A stretch of DNA of 64,000 nucleotides from Dactylorhiza incarnata (taxonomy: Eukaryota; Streptophyta; Magnoliopsida; Asparagales; Orchidaceae). The number at the start of each line of letters is the position of its first letter. The stretch's first letter is position 1. A model generated the notes under the pieces. It saw only the letters and a list, made by a program, of their open reading frames with translations, ran no database searches and was not told the origin of the DNA. Where the stretch lies: the NCBI GenBank assembly GCA_033032865.1, contig JAWHQI010000508.1:300001-364000 (forward strand), written 5' to 3'. This document shows positions 22,990-33,664 of this stretch, piece by piece. Both the position numbers and the translations under genes were made by a program.

Positions 22990-24518
22990 GAGTTTTTTGG
23001 AACATATGTTCCGCATCTCTTAGTTTGAGAATAACAAATCCTTATGTGTATTAGATCAACTCTGCACTTTTTTATAGTGTGCATGCTATACATGTATAAT
23101 AGAGACAAGTAAAAAAGAAATTTGTTTTGGATGATCAAAGTAGAAGAAGGATTAAAATGATCACTATCACTCAACGACAGCTGCTACCGCGAGTGTTTGT
23201 AGTCATTCCAGATGGACAGATGGGAAAAGACACTTTGAAGGAGACATGGCAGGAGATGAGAGATCATAAAGGAAATAACTACCGTGCATTGATGGGACAT
23301 ATCGTGCGGCGGCATCTTTAGACAACCTCGCCAATCATCTGCTAATTGAAAGCCAAATAAAGAAAAAGATCAATTTCTGGCGGGAGCACAAAGCTTTTTT
23401 GGTAAAGCCTTACTATGCCGCAATAGGACTTATCATACGGCGGTAATTATTAGGCAATCCCATCAATCACAATATGATTAAGGATCCAAAAGGAGCATGC
23501 AATCTCATTTTAGGGGCAAGGAGTTATCACATTACTGTGGGGAAATAATTATTCCAAAGATGACAGCCATTGCAATTAAATTGAAGAGCATATAAAGTAG
23601 GAAATTGAAGACTGCGTGCTACCGCCAAAGCTACTGTCAACCATGGAGCCATGGTAGCTCCTTGCACATTAAAATCTCTATTTAAATAACGCAAACTTGA
23701 CTTCCTCTAAGGATTTTTATACAAAACTTTGAAGAGATGCTCACCCTAGCTGTCTAGAGGGATTGGAGGGGTCCTTCCTACACAAGAGATATTTCATCAA
23801 GGGAGATCAAGAGTTTATCATGAAAGAAGATTGAAGGCTACTACCAAATGATGATCAAAGACGCCTTCTCTCAACATTCACATGGATTCATCTTGTCGTA
23901 ATAAACTCATATCAAGCGGAAGAGTTGCAAGGATATGAAGGACATTGAAGAGAATGACTTACAAGCAACAAAGATCGAACCTTTGCAAGAGAAATGACAT
24001 TAACATCAAGGGTTCCTTTAGAGGGGAGTTTTTCTCATTTTCATATTTTTATCTTTATCTTTTGGTTACATTTTCTTTTGTATGTTGTTAGAATTTTTCC
24101 TTGTGTTGGCAACTAGATCTGTGAGAGGCTTAGGGAGAGGAATTTGTCGTTGTGTTTGCGACTAGGTTCGTGTGAGGCTTAGGGGAAATTTGCCCCTTGT
24201 GTTAGGAGACTAGACTGAGCTTTAGGTCTAGGGGCGGCTTGAGTTATATCTAGAGAGATATAGGCTAAAGCTAACCAGTTCGAGGTTCGAGTCGGTATAG
24301 AAAACAAAAAATTGTTTTATATTCATCGCATTGATGTCTAGCATTATAGAGATCGACTTTTGTATGAAATAAAATCACATCTTTATCTTTTGTACCACAA
24401 ATATTTTGTTGGTAAATCACAATGTGAATTATTCAAAGTGTTTCATAAAATGAAAAGACATTAATAGTATTTTTAAAACCCTTATGCACCCCCTCTATGG
24501 GTGCTTCACGATCAAACA
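22990..24518 (+). repeat. 3' LTR of the gag-only copia element
   Basis: Its 3' part aligns with 17372-17799. The end is ATCAAACA at 24511-24518, followed by GAAGG. The start near 22990 is estimated from the nearest polypurine run. It contains GCGG/CCGC words between 23180 and 23640. Confidence 0.65.
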
Positions 24519-24529
24519 GAAGGAGTTAC

Positions 24530-24659
24530 ATCCCTATCTTGAGAGGAATGCACAACAATCTCCCTCTGAGATATTGCTTTACTAAGAACAAATACAGTTG
24601 ACTCCTCCTGTAAGAGAGCAACATCAACTAAAGTTGTTAATGCATCATCTGTTGACTCC
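24530..24659. other. 3' flank of the minus-strand additional ORF
   Basis: Short stretch with no gene; likely a continuation of the additional ORF's C-terminus in other frames, since the sequence stays similar in composition. Confidence 0.3.
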
Positions 24660-26135
24660 CACTAAGGAATTGACAGGTAAGCATCTTGTTGAGATGGAGG
24701 TGTCATCTCAATGTTGATTACATTATCAACAAAAGCTTGTACATCATCATCAGTTTGAGAATCAGTGTGATCAGATACATTTACAAAATAACGTGGAGCA
24801 TCTATGTTGACTATATCCATATGATCTTCAACTTTAGTATCTAGAATAGCAACATTATCATCATCAAAATCATCATCATGAACCCCGTGATCAACAAACT
24901 GAGTTTTATCACTAGGAATGTTGCTAGGGGAGCACACTTTCTCCCCCTTCTTGACTATATCAGTAAGAGAAATCAAGAAACTCCTAGTGATAGAGGATGA
25001 AGTTATTTTCTTAGAAAGTGTATTTACTTTGGTAGAGAGAGATGTGATTTGTGTTCGAAGAAATAGATATCTAGTAGAAAACTGGTGTGAAAACTGTATC
25101 ATCTCATTAGTCATCTTAGATGAAATGGAGGTAAAGGTGGACATAATGGTATGAGAGTCAACATGAGCAGCGATATAAGTAGATACCCTGGGTTCAAAAG
25201 GAGGAACCATAAGGTGAATAGTGGTAGGTGGTAGTGTTGTAGTAGTTGGAAGAATGTCAGGATGAGATGGAGAAGTTGTCATGATGATGTGAGAAGTTGA
25301 ATGGATAGTAGAATCATCAAGAGAAGAAGGGAAGATTGAGGTGTTCACATGCGGAAGAAGAGCCTAAGTAGAGAAGAGTGGAGGAGAAGGTAGAGAATGT
25401 CATTTAATGGAAGGAAGAGGAGTGAGTGTAATAACCACAAATGGTTGAACAGGAGGAATAGCCTTGGGCTTAATTTTTCTGCCCCATCTGGTAAATAACT
25501 GCACATTCAACCTCTTTCTAGGGGGTATGTGAATCCCATTAGAGGTTTAAACATATGGAAATGAGTTCTGGAGCACCATGCTCAATATCCTTCAATAACA
25601 GATTTCAGTCTATACTGAATTAGCTTCATTATCTACTGCCCTAGTCTATCTTCTTTGAGAATGCACATTACCTGGAGCTAAGCTCAAGGAATGACAACAT
25701 GGGCTATGATCTTGTACATTAAGACATGTCCATATATATATCTGCTAAAAATTGATATCCTTCTGACACTTCTTTCTTCTTTATGTTTGAGGGCTTGGAC
25801 CATATGAATCCCATTGTTCTCAGAACCTCAGCTATCTCATCCTCAGGGAGTATATCATCTTCTGAACCGACGGGTATGTCAAAAATTTCCGCGACCTCTG
25901 CGCATATAACCCTAACCAGGGTATCATTTATCTTTCCAGACAAAACTCCTTCAACGCAAAGATAAATAGAAGAGTAGAATAATTATAGCTCTATAGATTG
26001 ACTTCTTGATCGAGTGGAGATTAGTTTCAACAGCCCTTGATCAATGAACAATTCCAAGATATCTTTAAATTTGTCATCAACTTTAGAAAATAAATCAAAA
26101 TCCAAGTCAAAGCCTGAATTGATCTTCATCTCCAT
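24660..26135 (-). pseudogene. Second copy of the retrotransposon additional ORF, broken
   Basis: ATG at 26135 (minus) gives MEMKINSGFDLDF and continues to LISTRSRSQSIEL, a stop at 25983, then SGKINDTLVRVICAEVAEIF and EVSEGYQFLADIY. After a gap and frame changes the C-terminal part (25348-24662) has a proline/threonine-rich section, a coiled coil ending in SRSFLISLTDIVKKGE-like sequence and an acidic tail. This order matches the plus-strand copy at 4556-6267, so both descend from one family. At least two breaks are present. No pol or LTR adjoins it directly. Confidence 0.7.
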
Positions 26136-26215
26136 TCTTACCTGCAAGAGAGTTAGGAGAGAAGAAAAATGAGAGAGAAGATGTAAGGTTTGAAGAAGGA
26201 GTAAAGACAACTGAA
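26136..26215 (-). promoter_or_regulatory. Pyrimidine tract and acceptor-like CTTGCAG before second additional ORF
   Basis: On the minus strand a C/T-rich run ends in CTCTTGCAG (AG at 26143-26142), followed by GTAAGA and the ATG. The equivalent site occurs at 4440-4541. Confidence 0.5.
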
Positions 26216-26224
26216 AAGGGGTTT

Positions 26225-26490
26225 GTCTTTATATATCCATCGAGCCCTAGACATTTGTTCTAAGTAGAAGTCGATGTAAGAAGATCAATATGTCAATGTA
26301 TAGAAGTCGACATATCTACGTATAAATTTCAACTAGTTGACGTACATGGGTTCGGCGCATAACTTCATGTAAAAGCTTTCATGTAACCTCGACGTAGACA
26401 TCCTTTCTTAAGAAGTGGGCTTATGTTGAGGAGAAATCAACATACATCGAGATTCTTCATCGACATTAGTTGAGTTCTTCCTTAGAGCAA
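26225..26490 (-). repeat. TCGACG word tract upstream of the second additional ORF
   Basis: Degraded series of GTCGAC, TCGACG and CGACGTA words, matching the composition and relative position of 4004-4420. Confidence 0.55.
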
Positions 26491-26520
26491 AAATTCTTAA
26501 GTTTTTCTTTAGAGTTATTT

Positions 26521-27464
26521 TAACTACTTCCATCCAGCATACCAGTGTTGGTACACAAAATGTATCTCCACAACTTCACGCTAAAGGACACCGGGGGAGA
26601 GACCACGAGCTGTTGGTTACTTCTCATTTGAATATTGGCTGAGGAGACACAGAAAAGAGGGTCGCAGGGCGGCGAGACCAATCTTACCCGCAGCGGAGAA
26701 TACCACTTGTTGCGGACAATTTATAGATCAAAAGTTTTGGTTACAAAAGAGAAGAAAAGTCTAGCCGATAATCAGGTGACCGAGAAGAGACTAAATTCGA
26801 GACCGCAGCCACAAGTGACGAGCTTGAGGATTTGAATCAGCTTGCCCTCTGGGTACTGTTCACCCATATTTATACTAGTGGAGGCCTGCCCAAATGGGTA
26901 GGTCCAAAAGTATGGGTTGCTCGGGGTATAGGAGAATCGGGCAGAGATGAGAGGTTACATGGTGTGCAAATAGTAAGAAAAAAATAAAAAGGACTTTGAC
27001 CGCATGGTCCGACAGTCAGCCTAAAGTCTGGTCTGTGCTCTTCCTGAAGGTGGCTGCTAAAACATCTCGAGCAGTCGAGGCGGTTACTATATAATCTGAC
27101 CGCCTGGCATGAATAAAGTTAGTCGCAGAATTCTGGGTAAACAAGATCCCCACACATTTTCAAGTTTTTTGAAACTTCGGAAATGTTTGTTTTAACCGCA
27201 GAGATTACGACATGCCTTTAATGTTGAGGAAATTTATAAATACGGTTGAGGTGCTATGAATTTTCAAAACAGTTTTTCTAAAATGACACATTTCTCTCCT
27301 TTTGCGGTCAAAGTTTTGCAGATCGCATTAATCAAATCCGATATGACTTCGTTGTCGATGCTTTAGGGCGGAGTGAGGGCGCAGTCTTCCCCTTTGAAGA
27401 AGATTGTTGCGAAGAATAAAATAAACCGCGCACAAGGGCTCCTAGAGCGATCTCTCATTTCACT
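26521..27464. other. Unclassified, LTR-like non-coding DNA
   Basis: Moderately GC-rich with CCGC/GCGG words and a TATATAAT-like element near 27090, but no matching second LTR, PBS or ORF. No gene is supported. Confidence 0.35.
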
Positions 27465-27469
27465 TAACT

Positions 27470-28475
27470 TGTAACACTGCACACATCCATATAATATAAT
27501 ATGGGTCTGACTGGGGCCCCACATCATATCACATACACAAGTAAATGCTATAAAAAGATAAAAGAACAAAAGCTCATAAAGCAACACTGGAAAAAGCATT
27601 TCAAAATTTATAAACTATGAATGTCTATCTATTACATTTAATAATACAACATTGTTTGGACTTAAAGCCTTGCATCATATCATGACTGAACATCAAAAGA
27701 TGATAAGAACAAGTGGTGTAAGTATACAATCTATTCATCAGCTCGCAGGACGAAATGGAAAAAGTACGAAGGGAAACTATCCTGCCAGTATGCTGATTCG
27801 GGCTTTAGGCCTGCTATTCTCCATTGCATGCTGAGACACCTGCATAGAACACAAGTGAGAGGAAATGAGGGTCATTTATGAGCTGAATAGAAACTGTATA
27901 ACGACTCCTCTCCCTCAGTCATCCTAGCAAACTCCGGGACAATTTACCGCACACTTGTAAGCACGCATGAGTAACATGCAACATATATATCCAAAATGGG
28001 AAAATTTATATGTTATACTAAACATGGTGAAGACTCAATGACAATCAATCTTCTAGGTTTGCACAAGTAAAATGAGTGGACCTAGGAATGCATTACGTAT
28101 GGCTTCACCCAATGGATCACCTCAACCTCTTATCACATCACCACATGTTCTAGCACTAGACATAGCAACTTCTAGGTTCTAGCACTTGCAGCCTCCATTT
28201 CCACACCAATGCCTCACAACATCAATGGAGACTTATACTCATCTCAACCTATTTTCAACACTATAGGAAGGCATAAAGTCATCACCTCTTAGTTGGAGTG
28301 TCAGCTCATCACTGAATACTGATTGATAGGTGGGCCTAAAGCCAACACCTTTTGGTGGGAGCATTATTACACCACTGAATGTTAATGATAGGTGGGCATA
28401 AAGTCATCACACCTCGTGGCAAGAGCATCACCTCACCACTGAATTTTGAGTGAAAGATGGGCATATAACCATCAC
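27470..28475 (-). repeat. Del/Tekay 3' LTR, part 1
   Basis: Directly repeated at 42609-43610 (shared AACTATGAATGTCTATCTAT, TCTAGCACTAG and others). Its minus-strand end is TGTTACA at 27470. It is interrupted at 28476 by the tandem-repeat element. Confidence 0.85.
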
Positions 28476-28590
28476 TGTACAATCCTCATATTTTCCGAGC
28501 CGGTGTGACCCGACGCAGGTGAGGTCGTGGTAGAGAAGATGACCGTAACGCAGCGGACCTTGGGTCAAAACCAAAGAGAGAAGGTCCCAC

Positions 28591-29255
28591 CTCCCCACTC
28601 GCCCGCCCCCTTGGGGGCGGGTGGGGGAGGTCCCCCTCCTCCCCACTCGCCCGCCCCATTGGGGGCGGGTGGGGGAGGTTCCCCCCTCCCCACTCGCCCG
28701 CCCCCTTGGGGGCGGGTGGGGGAGGTCCCCCTCCTCCCCACATGCCCGCCCCCTTGGGGGCGGGTGGGGGAGGTCCCCACCTCCCCACTCGCCCGCCCCC
28801 TTGGGGGCGGGTGGGGGAGGTCCCCCTCCTCCCCACTCGCCCACCCCCTTGGGGGCGGGTGGGGGAGGTTCCCCCTTCCCCACTCGCCCGCCCCCTTGGG
28901 GGAGGGTGGGGGAGATCCCCCTCCTCCCCACTCGCCCGCCCCCTTGGGGGCGGGTGGGGGAGGTCCCCCCCCCCCCCCTCCCCACTCGCTCGCCCCCTTG
29001 GGGGCGGGTGGGGGAGGTCCCCCTCCTCCCCACTCGCCCGCCCCCTTGGGGGCGGGTGGGGGAGGTCTCCCTCCTCCCCACTCGCCCGCCCCCTTGGGGG
29101 CAGGTGGGGGAGGTTCCCCCCTCCCCACTCGTCCGCCCCCAAGCCCCCTTGGGGGCGGGTGGGGGAGGTTCCCCCCTCCCCACTTGCCCTCCCCCTTGGG
29201 GGCGGGTGGGGGAGGTTCCCCCCTCCCCACTCGCCCGCCCCCTCGGGGGTGGTGG
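28591..29255 (+). repeat. 48-bp GC hairpin array, 14 units (5' LTR)
   Basis: Units begin CTCCCCACTC at 28591, 28639, 28686, 28734 and so on, spaced 47-48 bp with a few variants. The core CCCGCCCCCTTGGGGGCGGG is an inverted repeat with 9-bp arms. G and C runs also give quadruplex or i-motif potential. The unit length near a multiple of three keeps frames open on both strands, producing spurious ORFs. Confidence 0.95.
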
Positions 29256-29406
29256 GGTCTCGAGTAGACTCGTATGGACCTCCGGCAAGAGGGGGAGTGG
29301 GTACCTCGAGTCCCGCTCACCCCTCCTCCTGCGTTGCCCGTTCGTGATCGTGGACGGATTGCGGATAGCAGGATTTTGGCTATCCGCAGTCCATTTTTGG
29401 GAAAGT

Positions 29407-29416
29407 CTATAAATAG
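29407..29416 (+). promoter_or_regulatory. LTR TATA box, CTATAAATAG
   Basis: Present in both LTRs (also 34443-34452). It places the hairpin array upstream, in the U3 promoter part. Confidence 0.7.
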
Positions 29417-29768
29417 ACCCCCATGAGCACCTTGGTAAAGGATGTTGGTACCCCCCTCCCTCGCGTGTGAGCAAGCACTACCCCTCCCCTACCCCTGTCA
29501 TGGAAGGTGGACGGTGAGGTGATCCTTAGTGCCCTCCAAGGTGCCCAGGCTCAGCATTGTCTTGGGAGGGGAAGTTCCTTGTGAGCTTCCGGGTATGTGG
29601 TGGGACCTCCACGCTGCAGCTTAAGTGGTCCGTTTATGGACTTAGGTGTTCTCCAAGGGCAAGGTTCTTTGGCTCTTAGTGACTGGTCAAGGGTCTCACT
29701 CAGGTCAAGTAAGGGTTAGCTGCATCCCCCTTGCGAACGTCGAAACCGGGTTACTGGTTTCAACATTA

Positions 29769-29785
29769 TGGTGCGGTGAGCGTGG
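29769..29785 (+). other. Primer-binding site complementary to plant tRNA-Phe
   Basis: TGGTGCGGTGAGCGTGG, three bases after the LTR end, is the exact complement of the 3' end (CCACGCTCACCGCA plus CCA) of the plant cytosolic tRNA-Phe as I know it. Most plant retroelements use initiator tRNA-Met instead. Confidence 0.8.
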
Positions 29786-29819
29786 AAGCAGCTAGTTCAG
29801 AAAGCTCTGAGCAAGTCTC

Positions 29820-30248
29820 ATGGCTGGAAGCGATGAGCTGGGGGACTCACCCCCTACCGGCGAGTGCGTGAAGAAAGGTGACGTCGAGGAGTTTAGGAAG
29901 TCAATCCAGGGACTCTTGCGGGTCGCACTCCCCCCTCACAGCGAGTGCTCGACACCACCTGCACCCGTCTTTACCTCGCCATCCCCAATGGAGACAGAGC
30001 GCGCACGTCGACAAGAGAAGGGGAGGAGGGGGGCGGGGTCCCTATTCTTGATTCAACAGAAGCATGGAGAGACGCTGGGAAGCTACGTGGATCGGTTTCA
30101 GGAACAAGTCCTCCGCCTCCAGGTTGATCAGGGAAGCAGGAGGGACCAGGAGAAAGAGAAGGAGAAGAAGATAAAGAAGATGAAGGAAGTAATGAAGGAG
30201 ATAGTCAAGGTGCATGTGACCAAGCAGGCCCAGAGAGGCGCGTTGTAA
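29820..30248 (+). CDS. Truncated gypsy-type gag remnant (142 aa)
   Basis: ATG at 29820, 34 nt after the PBS. The only family-like part is at residues about 75-100 (LIQQKHGETLGSYVDRFQEQ), matching the QxxxESLxxYxxRF core of plant gypsy gag. An acidic/basic tail rich in lysine and glutamate follows, likely a coiled coil. It lacks zinc knuckle, protease and all of pol, so it could at most make a partial capsid protein. Stop TAA at 30246-30248, shortly before the first internal array. Whether it is translated is unknown. Confidence 0.6.
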   Translation: MAGSDELGDSPPTGECVKKGDVEEFRKSIQGLLRVALPPHSECSTPPAPVFTSPSPMETERARRQEKGRRGAGSLFLIQQKHGETLGSYVDRFQEQVLRLQVDQGSRRDQEKEKEKKIKKMKEVMKEIVKVHVTKQAQRGAL

Positions 30249-30299
30249 TAAAAATGTAACTCCTCGATGATGAATGAAAAAGATTCCAGGTAACACCTA

Positions 30300-31510
30300 T
30301 GATAAGATCCCCGACTACAGACCATTCTTCGGGCTCGGTAATGCCGGCATATGGGAGACTCAACGGGTCGACTTGCTACTTGGTAGCTGATTTAGGAGGG
30401 CGCTGAGTTCCTCTGTCTCCAGGCAAGTTGAGCCCCTAGGACGCGGGTGGATACCTCCGCCTCTCATTAGATTGGGAGGGCGGTGAGTTCCCCTGTCTCC
30501 AGGTAAGCAAAGCACCTAGGACGTGGATGGGTACTCCCGCCTCCAACTGATTTAGGAGGGCGTTGAGTTCCTCTATCTCCAGGCAAGCTGAGCCCCTAGG
30601 ACGCGGGTGGATACCTCCGCCTCCCATTAGATTGGGAGGGCGGTGAGTTCTCCTATCTCCGGGTAAGCAAAGCACCTAGGACGCGGATGGGTACTCCCGC
30701 CTCCAACTGATTTAGGAGGGCGCTGAGTTCCTTTGTCTCCAGGCAAGTTGAGCCCCTAGGACGCGGGTGGATACCTCCGCCTCCCATTAGATTGGGAGGG
30801 CGATGAGTTCCCCTGTCTCCAGGTAAGCAAAGCACCTAGGACGCGGATGGGTACTCCCGCCTCCAACTGATTTACGAGGGCGTCGAGTTCCTCTGTCTCT
30901 AGGCAAGCTGAGCCCCTAGGACGCGGGTGGATACCTCTTCCTCCCATTAGATTGGGAGGGCGGTGAGTTCCCCTGTCTCCGGGTAAGCAAAGCACCTAGG
31001 ACGCGGATGGGTACTCCCGCCTCCAACTAATTTAGGAGGGCGCTGAGTTCCTCTGTCTCCAGGCAAGCTGAGCCCCTAAGACGCAGGTGGATACCTCCGC
31101 CTCCCATTAGATTGGGAGGGCGGTGAGTTCCCCTGTCTCCGGGTAAGCAAAGCGCCTAGGACGCGGAAGGGTACTCCCGCCTCCAACTGATTTAGGAGGG
31201 CGCTGAGTTCCTCTGTCTCCAGGCAAGCTGAGCCCCTAGGACGCGGGTGGATACCTCCGCCTCCCATTAGATTGGGAGGGCGGCGAGTTCCCCTGTCTCC
31301 AGGTAAGCAAAGCACCTAGGACGCGGATGGGTACTCCCGCCTCCAACTGATTTAAGAGGGCGTTGGGTTCCCCTGTCTCCAGGTAAGCGAAGCACCTAGG
31401 ACGCGGACGGGTACTTCTGCCTCCAATCGGTAAGATCCCCGACTAGAGACCATTCACCGGGCTCAATAATGCCGGCATATGGGAGGCTCATCGGGTCGAC
31501 TCGCTGCGGG
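30300..31510 (+). repeat. 80-bp monomers in 160-bp dimers, bounded by a 76-bp direct repeat
   Basis: Monomers start about every 80 bp from 30391 to 31351 (13 copies). Type A (AGTTCCTCTGTCTCCAGGCA) and type B (GTTCCCCTGTCTCCAGGTAA) alternate, giving a 160-bp higher-order repeat. The array is bracketed by GATCCCCGACTA...CGGGTCGACT at about 30305-30375 and 31433-31505. Confidence 0.93.
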
Positions 31511-31534
31511 CAAGATTTCAGAAAGGGTAATTGG

Positions 31535-31860
31535 TTTGATAAGATGGTGGAGTTCCTCCGCCTCTAGGTGAAGGTAAGCACCTAAGACGTGGGTTGGATC
31601 TCTGCCTCATTTGCTTTGATAAGATGGTGGAGTTCCTCCGCCTCTAGGTGAAGGTAAGCACCTGGGACGTGGACTAGTTCTCCGCCCCCGGATAGTTCAA
31701 GAAATTATTAGTTCCCTACCCCTCCAGGTGGGCTCGGCTCCCTGGTAGGTGTGGAGTTCCCCCCCCCCCCCCCCCCCCCCCCCCTCCAGGTGAGCTCGGC
31801 TCCCTGGTAGGTGTGGAGCTCCCTCCCCCTCTAGGTGAGCTCGGCTCCCTGGTAGGTATG
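31535..31860 (+). repeat. Short arrays and poly-C tract
   Basis: Two copies of an approximately 75-bp unit (TTTGATAAGATGGTGGAGTT, from 31537 and 31612) are followed by three approximately 45- to 60-bp units with GGGCTCGGCTCCCTGGTAGG. A C run of about 28 bases lies at 31756-31783. Confidence 0.85.
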
Positions 31861-31879
31861 GAGTTCTCACCTTCCACCG

Positions 31880-33530
31880 CAGGTCGAGTTCAATTCGACC
31901 TAAGGTGTTGAGCTTTCTCCACCTCCAGTTGAGCTCGGCTCATAGGAGGGTTGTTAAGTGGAGAAAGGTTTGCCTTCTACCTCAGGTCGAGTTCGGCTCG
32001 ACTAAGGGTGTTGTGTTTTCCTCCACCTCGGGTCAAGTTCAATTCGACCTAAGGTGTTGAGCTTTCTCCACCTCCAGGTGAGCTCGACTCACAGGAGGGT
32101 TGTTAAGTGGAGAAAGGTTTGCCTTCTACCTCAGGTCGATTTCAGCTCGACTAAGGGTGTTGTGTTTTCCTCCACCTCGGGTCAAGTTCAATTCGACCTA
32201 AGGTGTTGAGCTTTCTCCACCTCCAGGTGAGCACGACTCACAGGAGGGTTGTTAAGTGGAGAAAGGTTTGCCTTCTACCTCAAGTCGAGTTCGGCTCGAC
32301 TAAGGGTGTTGTGTTTTCCTCCACCTCAGGTCAAGTTCAATTCGACATAAGGTGTTGAGCTTTCTCCACCTCCAGGTGAGCTCGGCTCACAGGAGGGTTG
32401 TTAAGTGGAGAAAGGTTTGCCTTCCACCTCAGGTCGAGTTCGGCTTGACTAGAGGTGTTGAGTCTCCCTCCACCTTCGGTCGAGTTTAGCTCGACCTAAG
32501 GTGTTGAGCTTTCTCCACCTCCAGTTGAGCTCGGCTCATAGGAGGGTTGTTTAGTGGAGAAATGTTTGTCTTCCACCTCAGGTCGAGTTTGGCTCGACTA
32601 ATGGTGTTGTGTTTTCCTCCACCTCAGGTCGAGCTCGGCTCGGCTAAGGGTGTTGAGTTTTTCTCCACCTCAGGTCAAGTTCAATTCGACCTAAGGTGTT
32701 GAGCTTTCTCCACCTCCAGGTGAGCTCGGCTCACATGAGGGTTGTTAAGTGGAGAAATGTTTGCCTTCCACCTCAGGTCAAGCTTGGCTCGGCTAAGGGT
32801 GTTGAGTTTTTCTCCACCTCAGGTCAAGTTCAATTCGACCTAAGGTGTTGAGCTTTCTCCACCTCCAGCTGAGCCCGGCTCATAGGAGGGTTGTTAAGTG
32901 GAGAAAGGTTTGCCTTCCACCTCAGGTCGAGTTTGGCTCGACTAAGGGTGTTGGGTTTTCCTCCACCTCAGGTCAAGTTCAATTCGACCTAAGGTGTTGA
33001 GCTTTCTCCATCTCCAGGTGAGCTCGGCTCACAGGAGGGTTGTTAAGTGGAGAAAGGTTTGCCTTCCACCTCAGGTCAAGTTCGGCTCGACTAGAGGTGT
33101 TGAGTCTCCCTTCACCTTCGGTCGAGTTTAGCTCGACCTAAGGTGTTGAGCTTTCTCCACCTCCAGTTGAGCTCGGCTCATAGGAGGGGTGTTTAGTTGA
33201 GAAAGGTCCGTTCCTCACCTCATGTCGAGTTCAGCTCGACTAGAGGTGTTGAGTCTCCCTCCACCTTCGGTCGAGTTTAGCTCAACCTAAGGTGTTGAGC
33301 TTTCTCCACCTCCAGTTGAGCTCGGCTCATAGGAGGGGTGTTTAGTGGAGAAAGGTCCGTTCCTTACCTCATGTCGAGTTCAGCTCGACTAGAGGTGTTG
33401 AGTCTCCCTCCGCCTTCGGTCGAGTTTAGCTCGACCTAAATGTGTTGAGTTTTCTCCACCTCCTGTTGAGCCCGGCTCATAGGAGAGGTATTTAGTGACG
33501 AAAGTTTCGCCTCTCGCCTCAAATCAGGTT
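31880..33530 (+). repeat. 149-bp tandem array with hairpin words, about 11 units
   Basis: AAGGTGTTGAGCTTTCTCCA recurs at about 31902, 32051, 32200, 32349, 32498, 32693, 32842, 32991, 33140, 33289 and 33437 (149-bp steps, one longer). Each unit holds short hairpins: GTCGAGTTCGGCTCGAC and GTGAGCTCGGCTCAC. Confidence 0.93.
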
Positions 33531-33664
33531 CGGTTGAAAACTCGGTAAGAGCATCCCGTTGGCAGGGCCCTTCATGGATTCCTCTAGGGTCCCACCTACT
33601 CGTCAAATAGGTGGGTTGGACTTTCTTTCCGAGCTTAAGGCAAGCTCGAAAAGAGCGGGGATTG

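Larger units (their letters stand above)
17372..24518 (+). mobile_element. Non-autonomous copia derivative (gag, long AT-rich interior, no pol)
   Basis: A truncated 5' LTR (17372-17799) matches the end of a 3' LTR (to 24518) in direct orientation. A copia PBS follows the 5' LTR and gag follows the PBS. The next 4 kb are AT-rich with no protease, integrase or reverse transcriptase, so the element resembles a large retrotransposon derivative that depends on another element's enzymes. Confidence 0.75.
28476..29765 (+). repeat. 5' LTR of the tandem-repeat element
   Basis: Begins TGTACAATCCTCATATTTTC and ends GGTTTCAACA. It contains a 14-unit GC hairpin array and a TATA box (29407-29416). Confidence 0.9.

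Noticed and set aside
28428..29474. Long proline/glycine/arginine-rich ORFs on both strands (up to 348 codons), also at 33716-34510
   Set aside because: They are open only because the 48-bp unit is a multiple of three and has no stop codon; several frames on both strands are open at once.
30436..31315. Repeated 79-codon minus-strand ORFs
   Set aside because: Products of the 80/160-bp array, not genes.
30391..31430. CRISPR-like regular spacing
   Set aside because: The whole unit repeats with no variable spacers, and the context is a plant retroelement.
31756..31783. C homopolymer of about 28 bases as a biological feature (also 2079-2090, 8150-8162, 8968-8984)
   Set aside because: Exact length is likely to be unreliable in sequencing; noted only as part of LTR or array sequence.
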